Positions 33,209-44,229 of a DNA stretch of 64,000 nucleotides are shown here, in pieces. Every line of letters starts with the position of its first letter. Within the stretch, counting starts at the first letter, position 1. This DNA is from Buddleja alternifolia. Taxonomy: Eukaryota; Streptophyta; Magnoliopsida; Lamiales; Scrophulariaceae. The DNA is taken from positions 29,328,480-29,392,479 of the forward strand of contig CM033397.1 in assembly GCA_019426215.1 (NCBI GenBank), read 5' to 3'. The notes beneath the pieces are model-generated. The model saw only the letters and a list, made by a program, of their open reading frames with translations. It was not told the origin of the DNA and did no database searches. A program made the position numbers and the translations under genes.

Positions 33209-34992
33209 TGTTAGGATTATGCCCTCAAATGCCATAGAGGATAGAATGTATAGGGCATATATCTTGTATTGAACTTAAACTCTTCTTAAATAAAAGGCAT
33301 TATTGAGTTTTCACTTAATTCTTATCTGCATCTCTAAGTTGTGTAAATCGTTTTGTCCATATTTTCAGTGCGATCCCTCTACTTTCTACGGGATAGGAAA
33401 ATTGGCACTAGAGAGATCGATCTTGATTACTAAAATAAGTTCGCAAGTAATATGAAATCTTTAATGGACAAATAAAGACATTCGAATACTTGTACAATCT
33501 TAGCTCCGACATGGGAGTGCCTGTCTAATATTATGGGATGATAGGAGGTTAAGATTGTAGACACGTCAGTGGAACTGATATGTTCGAACATGACTCGCAT
33601 CGGTTCTATCACATGGGTTTTCACTCTGTGACTGTCAATGACGGAACTGATTATGCGTAATAGGTATATGTGAACCTTTGACCTGAAGTATCAGGCTGAA
33701 GATGCACTTGTGACGTCAAGTCTTTCGCTAGAGTAGTTAGACCCAATTCACCCTTTGGTGGGGTCAACCTCGAAATGCGAACTTGATGGGCAAGTGGTAA
33801 TCTTAGCAGATATCTAATATAGAATTTGTTCTCTCATAAGTGAATGAGTATGTACCCTATGTAATTATGGATAAATAGAGATCAAAGTCTTTGGCCAAGG
33901 CAAACGAGACGATTGTGCTTGGCACTAAATCGATCTAAATGATTTCGTATTTATTATGATTTATACATATGGTCAAGTCTAGTGAGTTTGACATAACCAT
34001 GACTCTCACTTGACTGGGGAACGTGAACAAATGGTTTATACATATACGGTATTTACGATTGGAAGGTTTCGGAATGATCCTATCATTCATTTTCGTTTGG
34101 GTTATGAAGTGGGCTACGTGACTGGCTAGGTGTTACCCATCTCCTTTGGTTTTCTCTCATTGCCAAACGAAACGAACCTAAAGAGTCACGCTAAAGGATT
34201 GACAAATAAAAATGAAGAAAAAAGAATTTCTATTATTTCTTCTGGGAGTTTTAATTTATTGGATAAATTAAATAATTAATTATTCATTAGATGAAATAAT
34301 TAATTATAATGATAAGATTAATTATTAATTAATTTTCTTGTGAAATATATTAATGAATTAATTTATCTAATTAATTTGGTTATTTAATTAATTTATTTAT
34401 TTATGGGATATAATAAATTATTAATTGAAATAAGAAATTAATTAAACAAAACAAATCCCGGGGCTAAATAAGGAGTCCAATTGGATGCCTATGAGGCCTC
34501 AAAGTGGCGTCTTTGAGAGGCTACATATTAGGGCTCTTTTGTTTTGACTTGTTCATTAAGTCATGAGGTATATAAGGACTCTTTGACTTAGAACAAGTAA
34601 GAAGAAGAATACACAACTCTCATAACTCTCAAAAAGAAAGAAAAATATTCATCCCCTCCTCTATACCTAGCTGTCGACCATAGAGAAAGAAGAAAGGGAA
34701 TTTTTTGTTTGTTGATCCGTGCGTGACGATTTAGAGACGACGTATTTTCGTTGTTCGAATCAAGTTCAAGTTTGAAGAATCAAACCAAAGGATTGAAGAT
34801 TTGGAAGCTTCAATATTTCGATTTTGGAGAAGAAGAAGTTTTTCTCCATCATCATATTCATATTAACGAGTAGGTTTTATTCGCTATACGCTTTTAGATT
34901 CAATTATGCGAATTAGAGTACCAATTGGGTTTTTGTTTTAATTTTTGAAATCTCTTTCGCTGCGTTTATGCTTTTTCGTACGAAACCCAACA
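33209..34992 (+). repeat. 3' LTR of nested copia element
   Basis: 1784 bp, TGTTAGGATTATGCCCTC start and CGAAACCCAACA end, immediately followed by TSD AGAAT. Confidence 0.95.
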
Positions 34993-35470
34993 AGAATCAT
35001 AAACTATTTTTTTTATTTAATAGTAGACATATATGGATTTCCAGAAATGTATCACAAATTATCAAAAAAGGTCTAGTATAAAACAGATTTGGCTTCAAAC
35101 TTAACCTTAAATTTATTAACAATTTTGCGCGACTTCACGAGAAAATCCATAACGTATTGTACAATACTCGAAATCATAAAATTATTTTTTTTCTTTCATA
35201 GTAGGCACATAGGGATTTCTATAAATGTATCATACAATATCAAAAAAGTCTAATATAAAACAGATTTGGCTTCAAATGTAAGCTTAAATTTATTGACAGT
35301 TTTGCGCGACTTCACGAGAAAGTCCATAACATATTGTATAATGCTCGGAATCATAAACCATTTTTTTTTCATAGTAGACTCATAGGGCTTTCTAGAAATG
35401 TATCATCAAAAATGGTCTAGTATAAAACAGATTTAGCTTGAAACTTAAGCTTAAATTTGTCAATAGTTTA
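34993..35470 (+). repeat. ~176-bp tandem repeat, right block
   Basis: Continues the array interrupted by the copia element, about 2.7 units. It passes at about 35470-35600 into a short array of CATACTTCA-type motifs related to the TACGTCA minisatellite. Confidence 0.85.
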
Positions 35471-35594
35471 CTACAATCATACTTCATGTTCTATTTATCT
35501 ATACTTCATCTTTAGTGTATACATACGTCAAGTGTACTTTAGCCATACTTCATCGTAGATGTAACCATACTTCTTATTAGTTTTAATCATACTT

Positions 35595-35975
35595 GATGTT
35601 GAGGATAGAAAGTGCTGTCGGCGATGGTTTTGGTCGTCATTAGAGGTGTCGCCGACGATGTTGGTGGTGGTCGCCGAAGGTGTTGCCAGCGATGGTGGTG
35701 GTGGTCGCCGAAGGTGTCGCCGGCGATGGTGTGGTTGCCAGAGGTGTCGCCGGCGATGGTGGTGGTGGTCGTCAGAGGTGTCGTCGACGACGGTGGTGGA
35801 TGCCGGAGGTGTCGTCGGCGATGGTGGTGGATGCCAGAGGTGTCGCTGGCGACTGTGGTGGTTGCCTGTGGTGGCCTTGGGTAGGCAGCGGTGTCGCCGG
35901 CGGTGTTGGCGGCGGCGGTTGTCGATCACCGGCAGTGTTGGCGGCAGCGGTCGCCGGCGGTGGGGTAGGTGGGGG
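35595..35975. repeat. GC-rich GTCGCCGGCGATGGTGG-type minisatellite
   Basis: Units of roughly 30-36 bp (GGTGTCGCCGGCGATGG followed by TGGTGGT) repeat about ten times in a very AT-rich setting. Every frame is open because of the composition (Gly/Val/Arg or His/Arg/Pro-rich), so I do not call a gene. Confidence 0.85.
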
Positions 35976-36008
35976 ATGGGAGGAAGTACAAAATAGAAAA
36001 TAAAATAG

Positions 36009-37320
36009 GAAAGTGTTAACCGTCCATAACAACATGGAATCGAACAAATAATATAGTGAAAAGTAAGATCGTCTCCACAGGGAAGGTTATCAAGTACCAA
36101 ACGAAGTTTATCCTATTATTTAGACTATCGATTATAAGAGATGTGATTTTTAGATTAATTAAAAGGTGAAATTAATTAGAAATAATTAAAACAGAGATAA
36201 TTAAAATGAATAATCAATTAACGAAAAGCCTAGGGGATTAAGATTTCATCAAGGTATTTCTATGGATTATTGACTTTCGATGGATTATCATTCTTGCTTA
36301 AATTAAAGACCCAATTTCCTTAAATACATGAATACTCTCCCGAGATCTTCATGAGTACCCAACTAAATTAATTACCGTCACTCCCATGATCAATAACTAA
36401 ATTAGATGAATTCATTAAGTTCTATGAATATGGTTTAACTAGTCTCATGCAAAATTACCAATATTCCTATTAAGCAATTTACACATGTCTATTAAATCTG
36501 AACTGATAAACTAATTTACCTCCCGGTACTTCTTAATTCATCTTAAATCATGCAATTGGTGATCAAGCAATTACAAGCATTAAACACTCATTAATAGATA
36601 AACGAAACAAGAATCAAATCCATAAATCATCAATAATCCAAATTAATACGTAAGACTACATCTTAAACCCTAGAAAATAATTTAGTTGTGCATAATTAAA
36701 GAAAAACAAGAAATAAATTACATAATCATAAAAATACTCATGTTCAACAATGGAGGAATAGATAAATCCAACTTGAGAAGATGAAAGCTTCCAACTCCAA
36801 GAACTCTTTTTCAAACCTTCTTTTCTTTCACTCCAAGTCTTCTAACTCAAGAATATGACTCTTTTACCTCTTCCCTAGCTTAAAAACGTTTTTCTCCCTT
36901 TCCTTAACTTAAAAGGAGCCTTAGATACATAAAATAGGCCCATCCAAGTCATAAAATCGGCCCATGAAAATTATAAAAATCCGCAGTTGCACAACTGTGC
37001 AGAATATCTGCACAACTGTGCAGTCTGCTTGTGTAGAATTTTTTCTCTTCATTTTTCTTCAACGAAACTTTCTCGTTTGGCCTCTTTATTACATTTATTT
37101 ACATCCTCTTGGTTAGCCTTTATTATTCTCGTAAGAAACACTCCTTCAACTCATCAAAACAATCGCTTTTATGCCTACAAAAGCATTGAAACGACTTAGA
37201 AATCAAAATATGTAAATTAGGCTAAAAATAAAGGAAAAGACTAACTACAAGGCATAAAATAAAGATAAATATGAGGTAAATCATGATAAAAATATCTAAA
37301 ATATGAAACCTAACAGAAAG
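36009..37320. mobile_element. solo LTR, 1302 bp, inside Mutator-like element
   Basis: The LTR is 36014-37315, starting TGTTAACCGTCC and ending AACCTAACA, with perfect GAAAG duplications (36009-36013, 37316-37320). It includes a GTCTCCACAGGGAAGG motif and a short repeat TGCACAACTGTGCAG at about 36986 and 37010. No retroviral-type coding sequence is left. Confidence 0.88.
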
Positions 37321-37545
37321 TAGAAAATAGGAAAAAGAAATATAAAAGGAAAATATAAAAGAAAAGAAAAGAAAAATGGTATTATGTAATTTTTCTAAGT
37401 TGAAGGGATATTGTTGTCTTTTGACACTGATTAGGGAGTTCAAACAAAGAAATTTGATGAAGTAGGGAGTGCAAAGTGTAAAAACATGGTTAGGGACTGA
37501 TTTTTAAGTTTGAATATTGATTGGGGATTTAACTCCAATTTCCTG

Positions 37546-37681
37546 TTAATTTATTTCTCTAAAAATTAATTAATAAGTAATTTTATCTATTAATTAATTA
37601 TCTCATCTAATGAGTAATTAATTATTAACTCCACCTTGAATAATTCACTTTGTTTTTCTTTTGCAATTCCTTGAAGTGCGA
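37546..37681 (-). mobile_element. minus-strand LTR fragment B (split LTR)
   Basis: Continues fragment A after the Mutator-like insertion (TTGCAATTCCTTGAAG) and is interrupted at 37682 by a solo LTR. It aligns with 46700-46860 in the other minus-strand LTR. Confidence 0.6.
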
Positions 37682-39257
37682 TGACACGACAAAATCCTAG
37701 CAAGAGAACTAGGTCGCGTAAGTAGTAAAGTGGATTTCTAAGTCCGGGGTTATCGTATCCGCAGGGACAACTATAATCTAAGTACCAAGACTACTATATT
37801 ACTCAATTCTAAGTTAAATCGGTCGATAGAAAGGTTGATTAACTAATTAATAAATACTAGAAAATAAACTAAGGCAACGTCACACCAAATAAAGGGAGGA
37901 AACAATAGAGAGAAGCGATCAAGGCACATGGTTCAACCGATTATGCATTTAGATTGTGATTTAGGTTCTATTGGATTATTAGATTGATTTAGCTAAGGCG
38001 AAATTCCCTAACGTATGTACTACCCAATCTCTTGGCATAGCAACCCTACCCTTGGTAACGATTTCCTATATATCTCTATATGAAAACCCGATTAACGAGG
38101 ATGCATTTAAGGTCTAGGAATTCCCCACGTGAATGGAAAGCCACCTAAAGAAACCGAGTCTATCTCTAGTCGGTTTAACTATAGGGTATTCAATGTTTAT
38201 ATCTTCCCTAGGTTATTATCTCTCGATCTCTAACCTAGGCATTTTATCAAACACTTGGTGATCAAGCAAATGTAGCATTGAGATCAAATATTGAATACAT
38301 AGCTAAAACCAAAATTAATCCAATACACACCAACAAATCAACAATCAAAATAACATAAACGGCCTATCCATGGCCTCAATCAAACAAGTTTAGCTCATAT
38401 TCATGTCAAAAGTGCAAATATAAATCATACAAGTCATAGGAGATTTGAACAAATTCAAGAAACAAATATGTAAAAACTCCCTAATTCTTGTAGAGATGTG
38501 GATTCCTTGTTGAATTCTCCATGTTTTGACCTTCAATCTTCTCTTCTAAGCTCCCTCTCTCTCCATATTCGTGTGGCAGCTGCTATCCAAGGTGAGTTAG
38601 GGTAAAAAATGGCTAAAAGGGGTATTTATAGACCAACCCGCTGCCTCGAACGCCGCGGCGTTCGCTTGTTGAACGCCTCGGCGTTGGCTACTGCATGTGA
38701 ACGCCGCGGCGTTCGTCCCCTGCTGCTCCAGCCAGTTTTGGTAAACTTCGCATAACTTTCTCTACCGATGTCGGAATTCACTGATTCAAGTTGCTGTAGA
38801 ATCCTAAAACAAAGATCTACAACTCTCCAGAAGACACTAGGGCCGAAATCAAACTTTAAAGATGACAAAATTGTCTCACAAGTCACTGAATGAGAAAACT
38901 CCATCGTAAGACGTCTCTTCCGATGACGTTTTCACCTCCTTCCCTACATATCTGATCTTTGTCTTCAACATAAGAAATGTACCTTTGCCTCTTATCTTTC
39001 CATTGGTATAAGAAGTGTGTAATTTGGACATGGGTAGAGAAATCAATTCCATAAACTCTAGCACTGCGCAGACAGTTTGTATCTTTATGCATGATTTATC
39101 TTCAATTCTTGTTCTTTTCTCCAAATGATATGTTATTTTAGAAAATATGAGAAAACAAGGGTCCAAGCATCATATGTCATCAAATTATCATGAAAACAAT
39201 CAAAACCAAGTCAATAAACGGGGGAAAACTAGTGTAAAAATAACATATATCATGCGA
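37677..39257 (-). mobile_element. solo LTR, 1571 bp, with TGCGA TSD
   Basis: The LTR is 37682-39252, TGACACGAC… to …ATATATCA, flanked by TGCGA on both sides (37677-37681, 39253-39257). It joins fragments B and C of the split LTR exactly. It contains GGTATCGTATCCGCAGGGAC-like wording typical of some plant LTRs, a TATA-like GTATTTATAGA near 38621, and two copies of the 16-bp palindrome GAACGCCGCGGCGTTC (about 38648 and 38699). The strand is uncertain. Confidence 0.88.
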
Positions 39258-40215
39258 CTCTTTAGGTTCATCTCATATGGCAATGGGAGGAACCAAAGGA
39301 TGTGGATGATACCTAGTCAGTCACGTGGCCCACTTCGAAATCCAAATAATCGAAAGAATGGGTCATTCTCAAACCTTTTTTGTTGTGAATACCATATGAG
39401 TATAAACTTTTTATTCTAATATCTCAGTCAAGTGAGAGTCACGATTCAGTCAAACTCACAGGACTAAACTATATGCTTAAGTCATCATGAGTCGAGGTCA
39501 CTCAGCTTACTCTTGTGTCTAACACGAGTAACTCCAATTGCTTTGGCTAAAGACACCTTTTGACCTCACTCACTTATGATTGCATATGATATATGCTCAT
39601 TCACTTATGAGAGAGTAAATTCCATCTTAAAATCAGTTAAGACTACCACTTGCCTATCAATTTGCACTTCGAGTTCGATCCCACCTACAGGTGAATTGGA
39701 TTTAACTACTCTAATGATGAACTTGATATCACAAGTGCTTCAACGTGATTCCTCAGGTCTAAGGTTCACGCATACCTATCACAACTAATCAGTTCTATCA
39801 TCGACTGTTATAGAATAAAACCCATGTGACAGAACTGATACGAGTTGAGTTGGAACTCACCAGTCTAACTGATGTGTCTATGACATAAACTCCCACTATC
39901 CCATAGTGTTCGACTTGCACTTCCATTTCAAAGCTCATGTCATACAAGTCTTATCCAATTTCGATGTCTAGTCGAAACTCTCAACGACTTGCGAACGAGT
40001 TTAGAGATCAAGTACCAAATATTTCTAGTGCCATTCTTCTTAACCTATAAGGAGTAGAAGATTCGCCTTGATCTCTTGGACTAAATATTGTATACCAACT
40101 TATAAATGCCAATAAGTAAAAAATAGAAATGCCTTGTATATATGAAGTTTATATACAAATAATATGGCCCATACAATCTATCATTTTGTGGCATCCGAGG
40201 GCATAAACACCGACA
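39253..40215 (-). mobile_element. minus-strand LTR fragment C (LTR start)
   Basis: Read on the minus strand, it starts TGTCGGTGTTTATGCCCTCGG at 40215 and runs through the family landmarks (CACTATCCCATAGTG, TTCACCTGTAGGTGGG). Together with fragments A and B it makes about 1.4 kb of one LTR. Confidence 0.75.
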
Positions 40216-40399
40216 TAATGCCACTAGCGCTATTTTAATGAATCATAGAGTTTGATCGTGATAAATGTGTTCCTAACAAGTATTTTCTTAGTTATGAATT
40301 ATCATTTTTTTCTTATAATTTAACAAAAAAAAATGAAGAACATTGTTTGTTTATTTAGTTTTATAAAATAATTAAATCACTTGAAAACACATTAGTGAC

Positions 40400-41697
40400 T
40401 CTATGGCACATGCTCTGACAAGTATTTTCTTAGTACATTGTTTTTTTAGATTCATATTGACTAGTATAACGCATGCTCTGACAAGGAGTGTCAATCGAAC
40501 GCTATAAGATAGTGGGAGTTTGTGTTATATATGCATTAATGGAATTAGTGGATTTGAACACGACTCGTAGTAATCCGATCACATGAATTTTTACTGTCAA
40601 GGATTGGATTACTGATCATGATATTATACGTGAGCCTTAGACTTGAGGAATCAGGTCACAGAGTGCTTGTGGCATTGGATTTGTTACCAGAGTAGTTAGG
40701 CCCAATTCACCCCCAGTTGGTGGAGCTGACCTCGAAGTGTGATTTCAATGGGCAAGTAGCAGTTGTGAAGTGATTGCCAAAAATGGATTCGTTTTCTCGG
40801 TAGTAAACGAGAAGATATCCTATGCAATCATAGATAACTAAAATGGAAAGTCTTTGGCCAAACAAAGTGAACTAACTAGGGTGGGAGTCGTGGGACACAA
40901 AGGGTAGTTAGGTCATTTCATGTCACTATGCATATCATTGAGTCCTATGAGTTTGACATATTCCATGACTCTCACTCGATCGGGATACGTGCTTATACTC
41001 ATATGGTAATAATTGTCTAGAGGCTCATGATGATGTAGTCATTTCGTACTCGGTTGAGCTACAATATGGGGCCACGGGGATGGCTAGACGTCACATTTTG
41101 TGCACGGAGGGCATTTTGATAATTTGTCAATAGACTGACAAATTAATTTAATCACTTATTTAACTGCATTAAATAACGAAGAATTAAGTTAATAATATTA
41201 AATGGTTAATTATTATTTAATTGAAATATTAATTTAATTATCATATATATTTAATTGGATTTACTTTAGTATGATTAAATTAAGTGGGGCTAAGTTGACT
41301 GGGTCAATTTTGCTACGTGGAGCGTCTAAGCAGTCCTTGGAGGCGTGTGACATGGGCTTGAGTTGTAGGATTTCATTCAACACAAGACCTAATATAACAC
41401 TTCAACTCAATGAGCCTCCAAAACCCTGGAAAAATGATTTTCCTCTTCTCTCTCTCTCACCTAGTCACCTTCTATCAGAGAAAGAAAAGAGGGTTTATGT
41501 TGTTCTCTCGTGATATCTAGAGGCAGGGTTTTTGGAGTGTTGTTGTAGCTGAGGAGCAACACAAACACGTGTCAAAGTTTTAATCATTTCGCACTTTCAT
41601 TTTATGTGTAAAATCAACGTAAGCCAAAATTGATCCTTGCCTTGGGAATCAAATTTACTTTTTATTTCGTTGCATTTTCGATAACCGATTCCCAACA
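40400..41697 (+). mobile_element. plus-strand LTR fragment of the same family
   Basis: From ATGCTCTGACAAGGAGTG through AGATAGTGGGAGTTTGTGTT and CACCCCCAGTTGGTGGAGC to a clean end CGATTCCCAACA (41697), parallel to 18800-20199. Its 5' part is missing. Confidence 0.75.
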
Positions 41698-44229
41698 GAA
41701 TTAACTTTCACTGAATTTATATATTTACTAGTTATTCGTAAAAAGTTTATTGGAGTTGTACATGGTGTTCTTTCATGTCACAAAACTCATTTGTAATATT
41801 GTTTATATCAATTTTCTCTATGATTCTCTTCTATGTAAATAATCAAACAATCTGTAAGGTATTCATCTTTCATTTTCCTTCTCAACCTACTTTTTACCAA
41901 TTTCAGGGCTGAAAAGAACTTCTCAATTCAATCGTCGCAATGGTAACAAGAAGAGTCAATATCAAGCGAATTAAATGCTCAATTACATAGTATACCACAT
42001 CATTTCTTGTTATCTTCAATTGTTGACATAATTCAAAAAATATAGTTGACTGTTTAAACTCCAAATGGCAGGTACATCGATTTGTTATTGTCTTATATAC
42101 AATTTTCATTCTCAACGGTCTATTTTATAGATTTAGGAAAAGTGATTGTTGACTTTAATTTTAATAAGTGTAGAAGAGAAGTTCAAAAGGAAAGGTGTTT
42201 GTTAATTCTAAATTCTCAATCCAAGAGAAGTTAAAAACGAGAGCTAGAGCTAATGACAAATTCAACTTTTTTTAAAGTAATTACCTTTTGCATTAGAAAC
42301 AGACACATTAAATAGAAGTACGTAAAGTAGGGGCTGAAATAAGGACTTAAAATAACTAGAAACAGGGTTAAAATCTTGCATTTTTAACCACCAATGGTTG
42401 AAAAGAACATGTAAAAGATGGCTAGGAGGATTCAAACTCATCTCCTCGGGGAATCCCCTGCCTGGCAGTAGAGTGCTAACTGTATGGACCTGAACAACTA
42501 TGTTGAATATGCTCTTGTTCCATATTGGTACTTATTTTATATATCATTTGTTCCTACAACATAAATTTGAAGTCTCGTATTTGATGGTGTGTCTATAATA
42601 GAGGGTATTTGATGGTGTTTATTCAAAAATAATTTGATATTTTTTATTGCACATGCATCGAGAGTACTCCGACTATTAGTAATACTCCATCGCTTTGCTA
42701 TATGGAGGTGGACCAATTGGTGATATGCTGGCAAACCAGGTGTGACTAGTGGCCGTGCTAGGTATTTATTTTTTTCCTTTCTAATTGAGTCTTTATGTAC
42801 TAATCTGTGTTACACTTGTTTAAGTTATGTTTTTACAGTTTGTAATACTGTAAACTTTAATTTCATTTAATATTATATGTTTTTCTTGTTTTAAAAAAGA
42901 GTCATTCTTGAGAACTCCGACTACTAGCGATAATAAATTCGGTTCTTCATGTTAAGTCGTTTCGAGTTAAATACATTCTGCAAGGTCAACGAAAAGAAAA
43001 GAAAAGGAAAGAAAAAACTAACATATATTTACATAAAAGACTGGTGATAAAGTCAGAGCATAAGTCCTCCTGCCATAGCAAAATTAGGAAAATACCTTTA
43101 GTACCCTTCTTGATCACCAGCCTTTAATCCAGCAAGAGCTAATATTTGACTCCTAAAATTACGCTTGTTTATATGGAAATCACACTTAACAAAAACTTAA
43201 TGTTGATTCAATTGCTACATTTAACTAAAACTATATGAAAACCACCTTTAACCATAAAGGATTTCAGTTTTCATTCCTTCACAGTTTTGGTTTTTAAATT
43301 ATTTCCCCAATGTCATTCTTAAATTATAATAGACTGATTTTATCTCTTGCAAAAATATTTTTAGTAATATACTAATAAATCAGAAATTAATTAAAATATT
43401 GAAAATAAAAACATCAATACGTATAATATATACACACACAGAGACAAAAAAAAAGTATATTACATATAATCAAATTTTATTTTTCAATAAAAGTTTTTAT
43501 TAATCCATCTAAACATGTCTTCTGTTCCAAAAAATGAATAACCATGTTTTATTTCAATTTTAAAAAATGTATAATTTCATAGGTTGTAAAATTGGCACAT
43601 CTAGGTTATTAATGTGCCTATGCACATCATACATGAAGCTTAATTGAATGTGTAACATTTCTTTTTATTATATGTAGCTTGTGGATAAAGTAAATGAGAA
43701 AGGAAAAGAGCTACTTAACAAATTCATCAAAAAATTACTAATTGAAATATTAAAGAAATAATAGAGATTGGTGTAATTCGAGGCAATATTTTTTTTCTTC
43801 CAAATATCTAAAAGGTCCTTAATCAATAATCAAAACACAAATTAAAGATAAGAGCAAATCGGTAGAAACAATATAAAATAGATGAAATAGAAACATTTGA
43901 ATGTATTGAGTTTTCCAGCAGACAAAGTACAGATTTTTATTCTTATATAAAAAAATGAAGACTCAATGATAAAATTATTATTTAAATTTTCAATGATGCT
44001 TCGAACTATTATATAAGTCACAAAGAAATCACAAAGCATTGTTGCTTTATCAATACCAATGCTATTATGTCGTTTTGCACTTGATTTATTGTAGAATAAT
44101 TTAGTTTTCTTTTTAAAAAAGCTCCCAAAAATGCAATCAATCTATGCTAGATCACTTCCAATGGTCCTAGTATGTATCTATTATACACCCCAAAATGCAT
44201 TGTGTGTAATCCCTACACACTTATGTGAA
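41698..44229. other. AT-rich intergenic, no gene supported
   Basis: 2.5 kb with only short scattered frames. A possible tRNA-like/SINE trace on the minus strand lies near 42420-42490 (GAGTTTGAATCCTCC resembles a B box). A short inverted-repeat insertion may begin near 44150 (CACTTCCAATGGTCC). Confidence 0.5.

Larger units (their letters stand above)
25383..34997 (+). mobile_element. 9.6-kb copia retrotransposon nested in 176-bp repeat
   Basis: The element is 25388-34992 with TSD AGAAT (25383-25387, 34993-34997). Both flanks belong to the same repeat unit (…CTTAGAAT and AGAATCATAAAC…). LTRs are 1750 bp (25388-27137) and 1784 bp (33209-34992), a few percent different; the 5' LTR starts TATTAGG instead of TGTTAGG. 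PBS TGGTATCAGAGCC is at 27139 and purine tract CAAGTGGGAG before 33209. LTR length, PBS and the RT wording (DYEIWQMDVK-like) suggest an Angela/TAR-type lineage, tentatively. Several stops and frameshifts make it non-functional. Confidence 0.95.
20556..37554. mobile_element. ~17-kb Mutator-like composite with nested insertions
   Basis: The element is 20565-37545 between 9-bp duplications TTAATTTAT (20556-20564, 37546-37554). The ends are imperfect inverted repeats: left GGAAAATTAATC then AAATCTCCAATCCCTAAT, and right, read in reverse, GGAAATTGGAG then AAATCCCCAATCAA. Further inside both ends read CAACTCCCTAAT / GAACTCCCTAAT and TTCACTCCCTAC / TGCACTCCCTAC. Removing the nested copia (25388-34992) and solo LTR (36014-37315) leaves about 6 kb of element. 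No transposase frame is seen, so it is non-autonomous. AT-rich flanks make the TSD alone weak; TIR similarity and continuity of the split LTR support the call. Confidence 0.6.

Noticed and set aside
35528..36100. Glycine/valine-rich or histidine/arginine-rich protein genes
   Set aside because: Long frames exist on both strands only because the sequence is a GC-rich minisatellite; no start context, splice sites or domains.
42420..42490. tRNA gene on the minus strand
   Set aside because: Only a weak B-box-like stretch; no cloverleaf or A box could be made out. At most a SINE trace.
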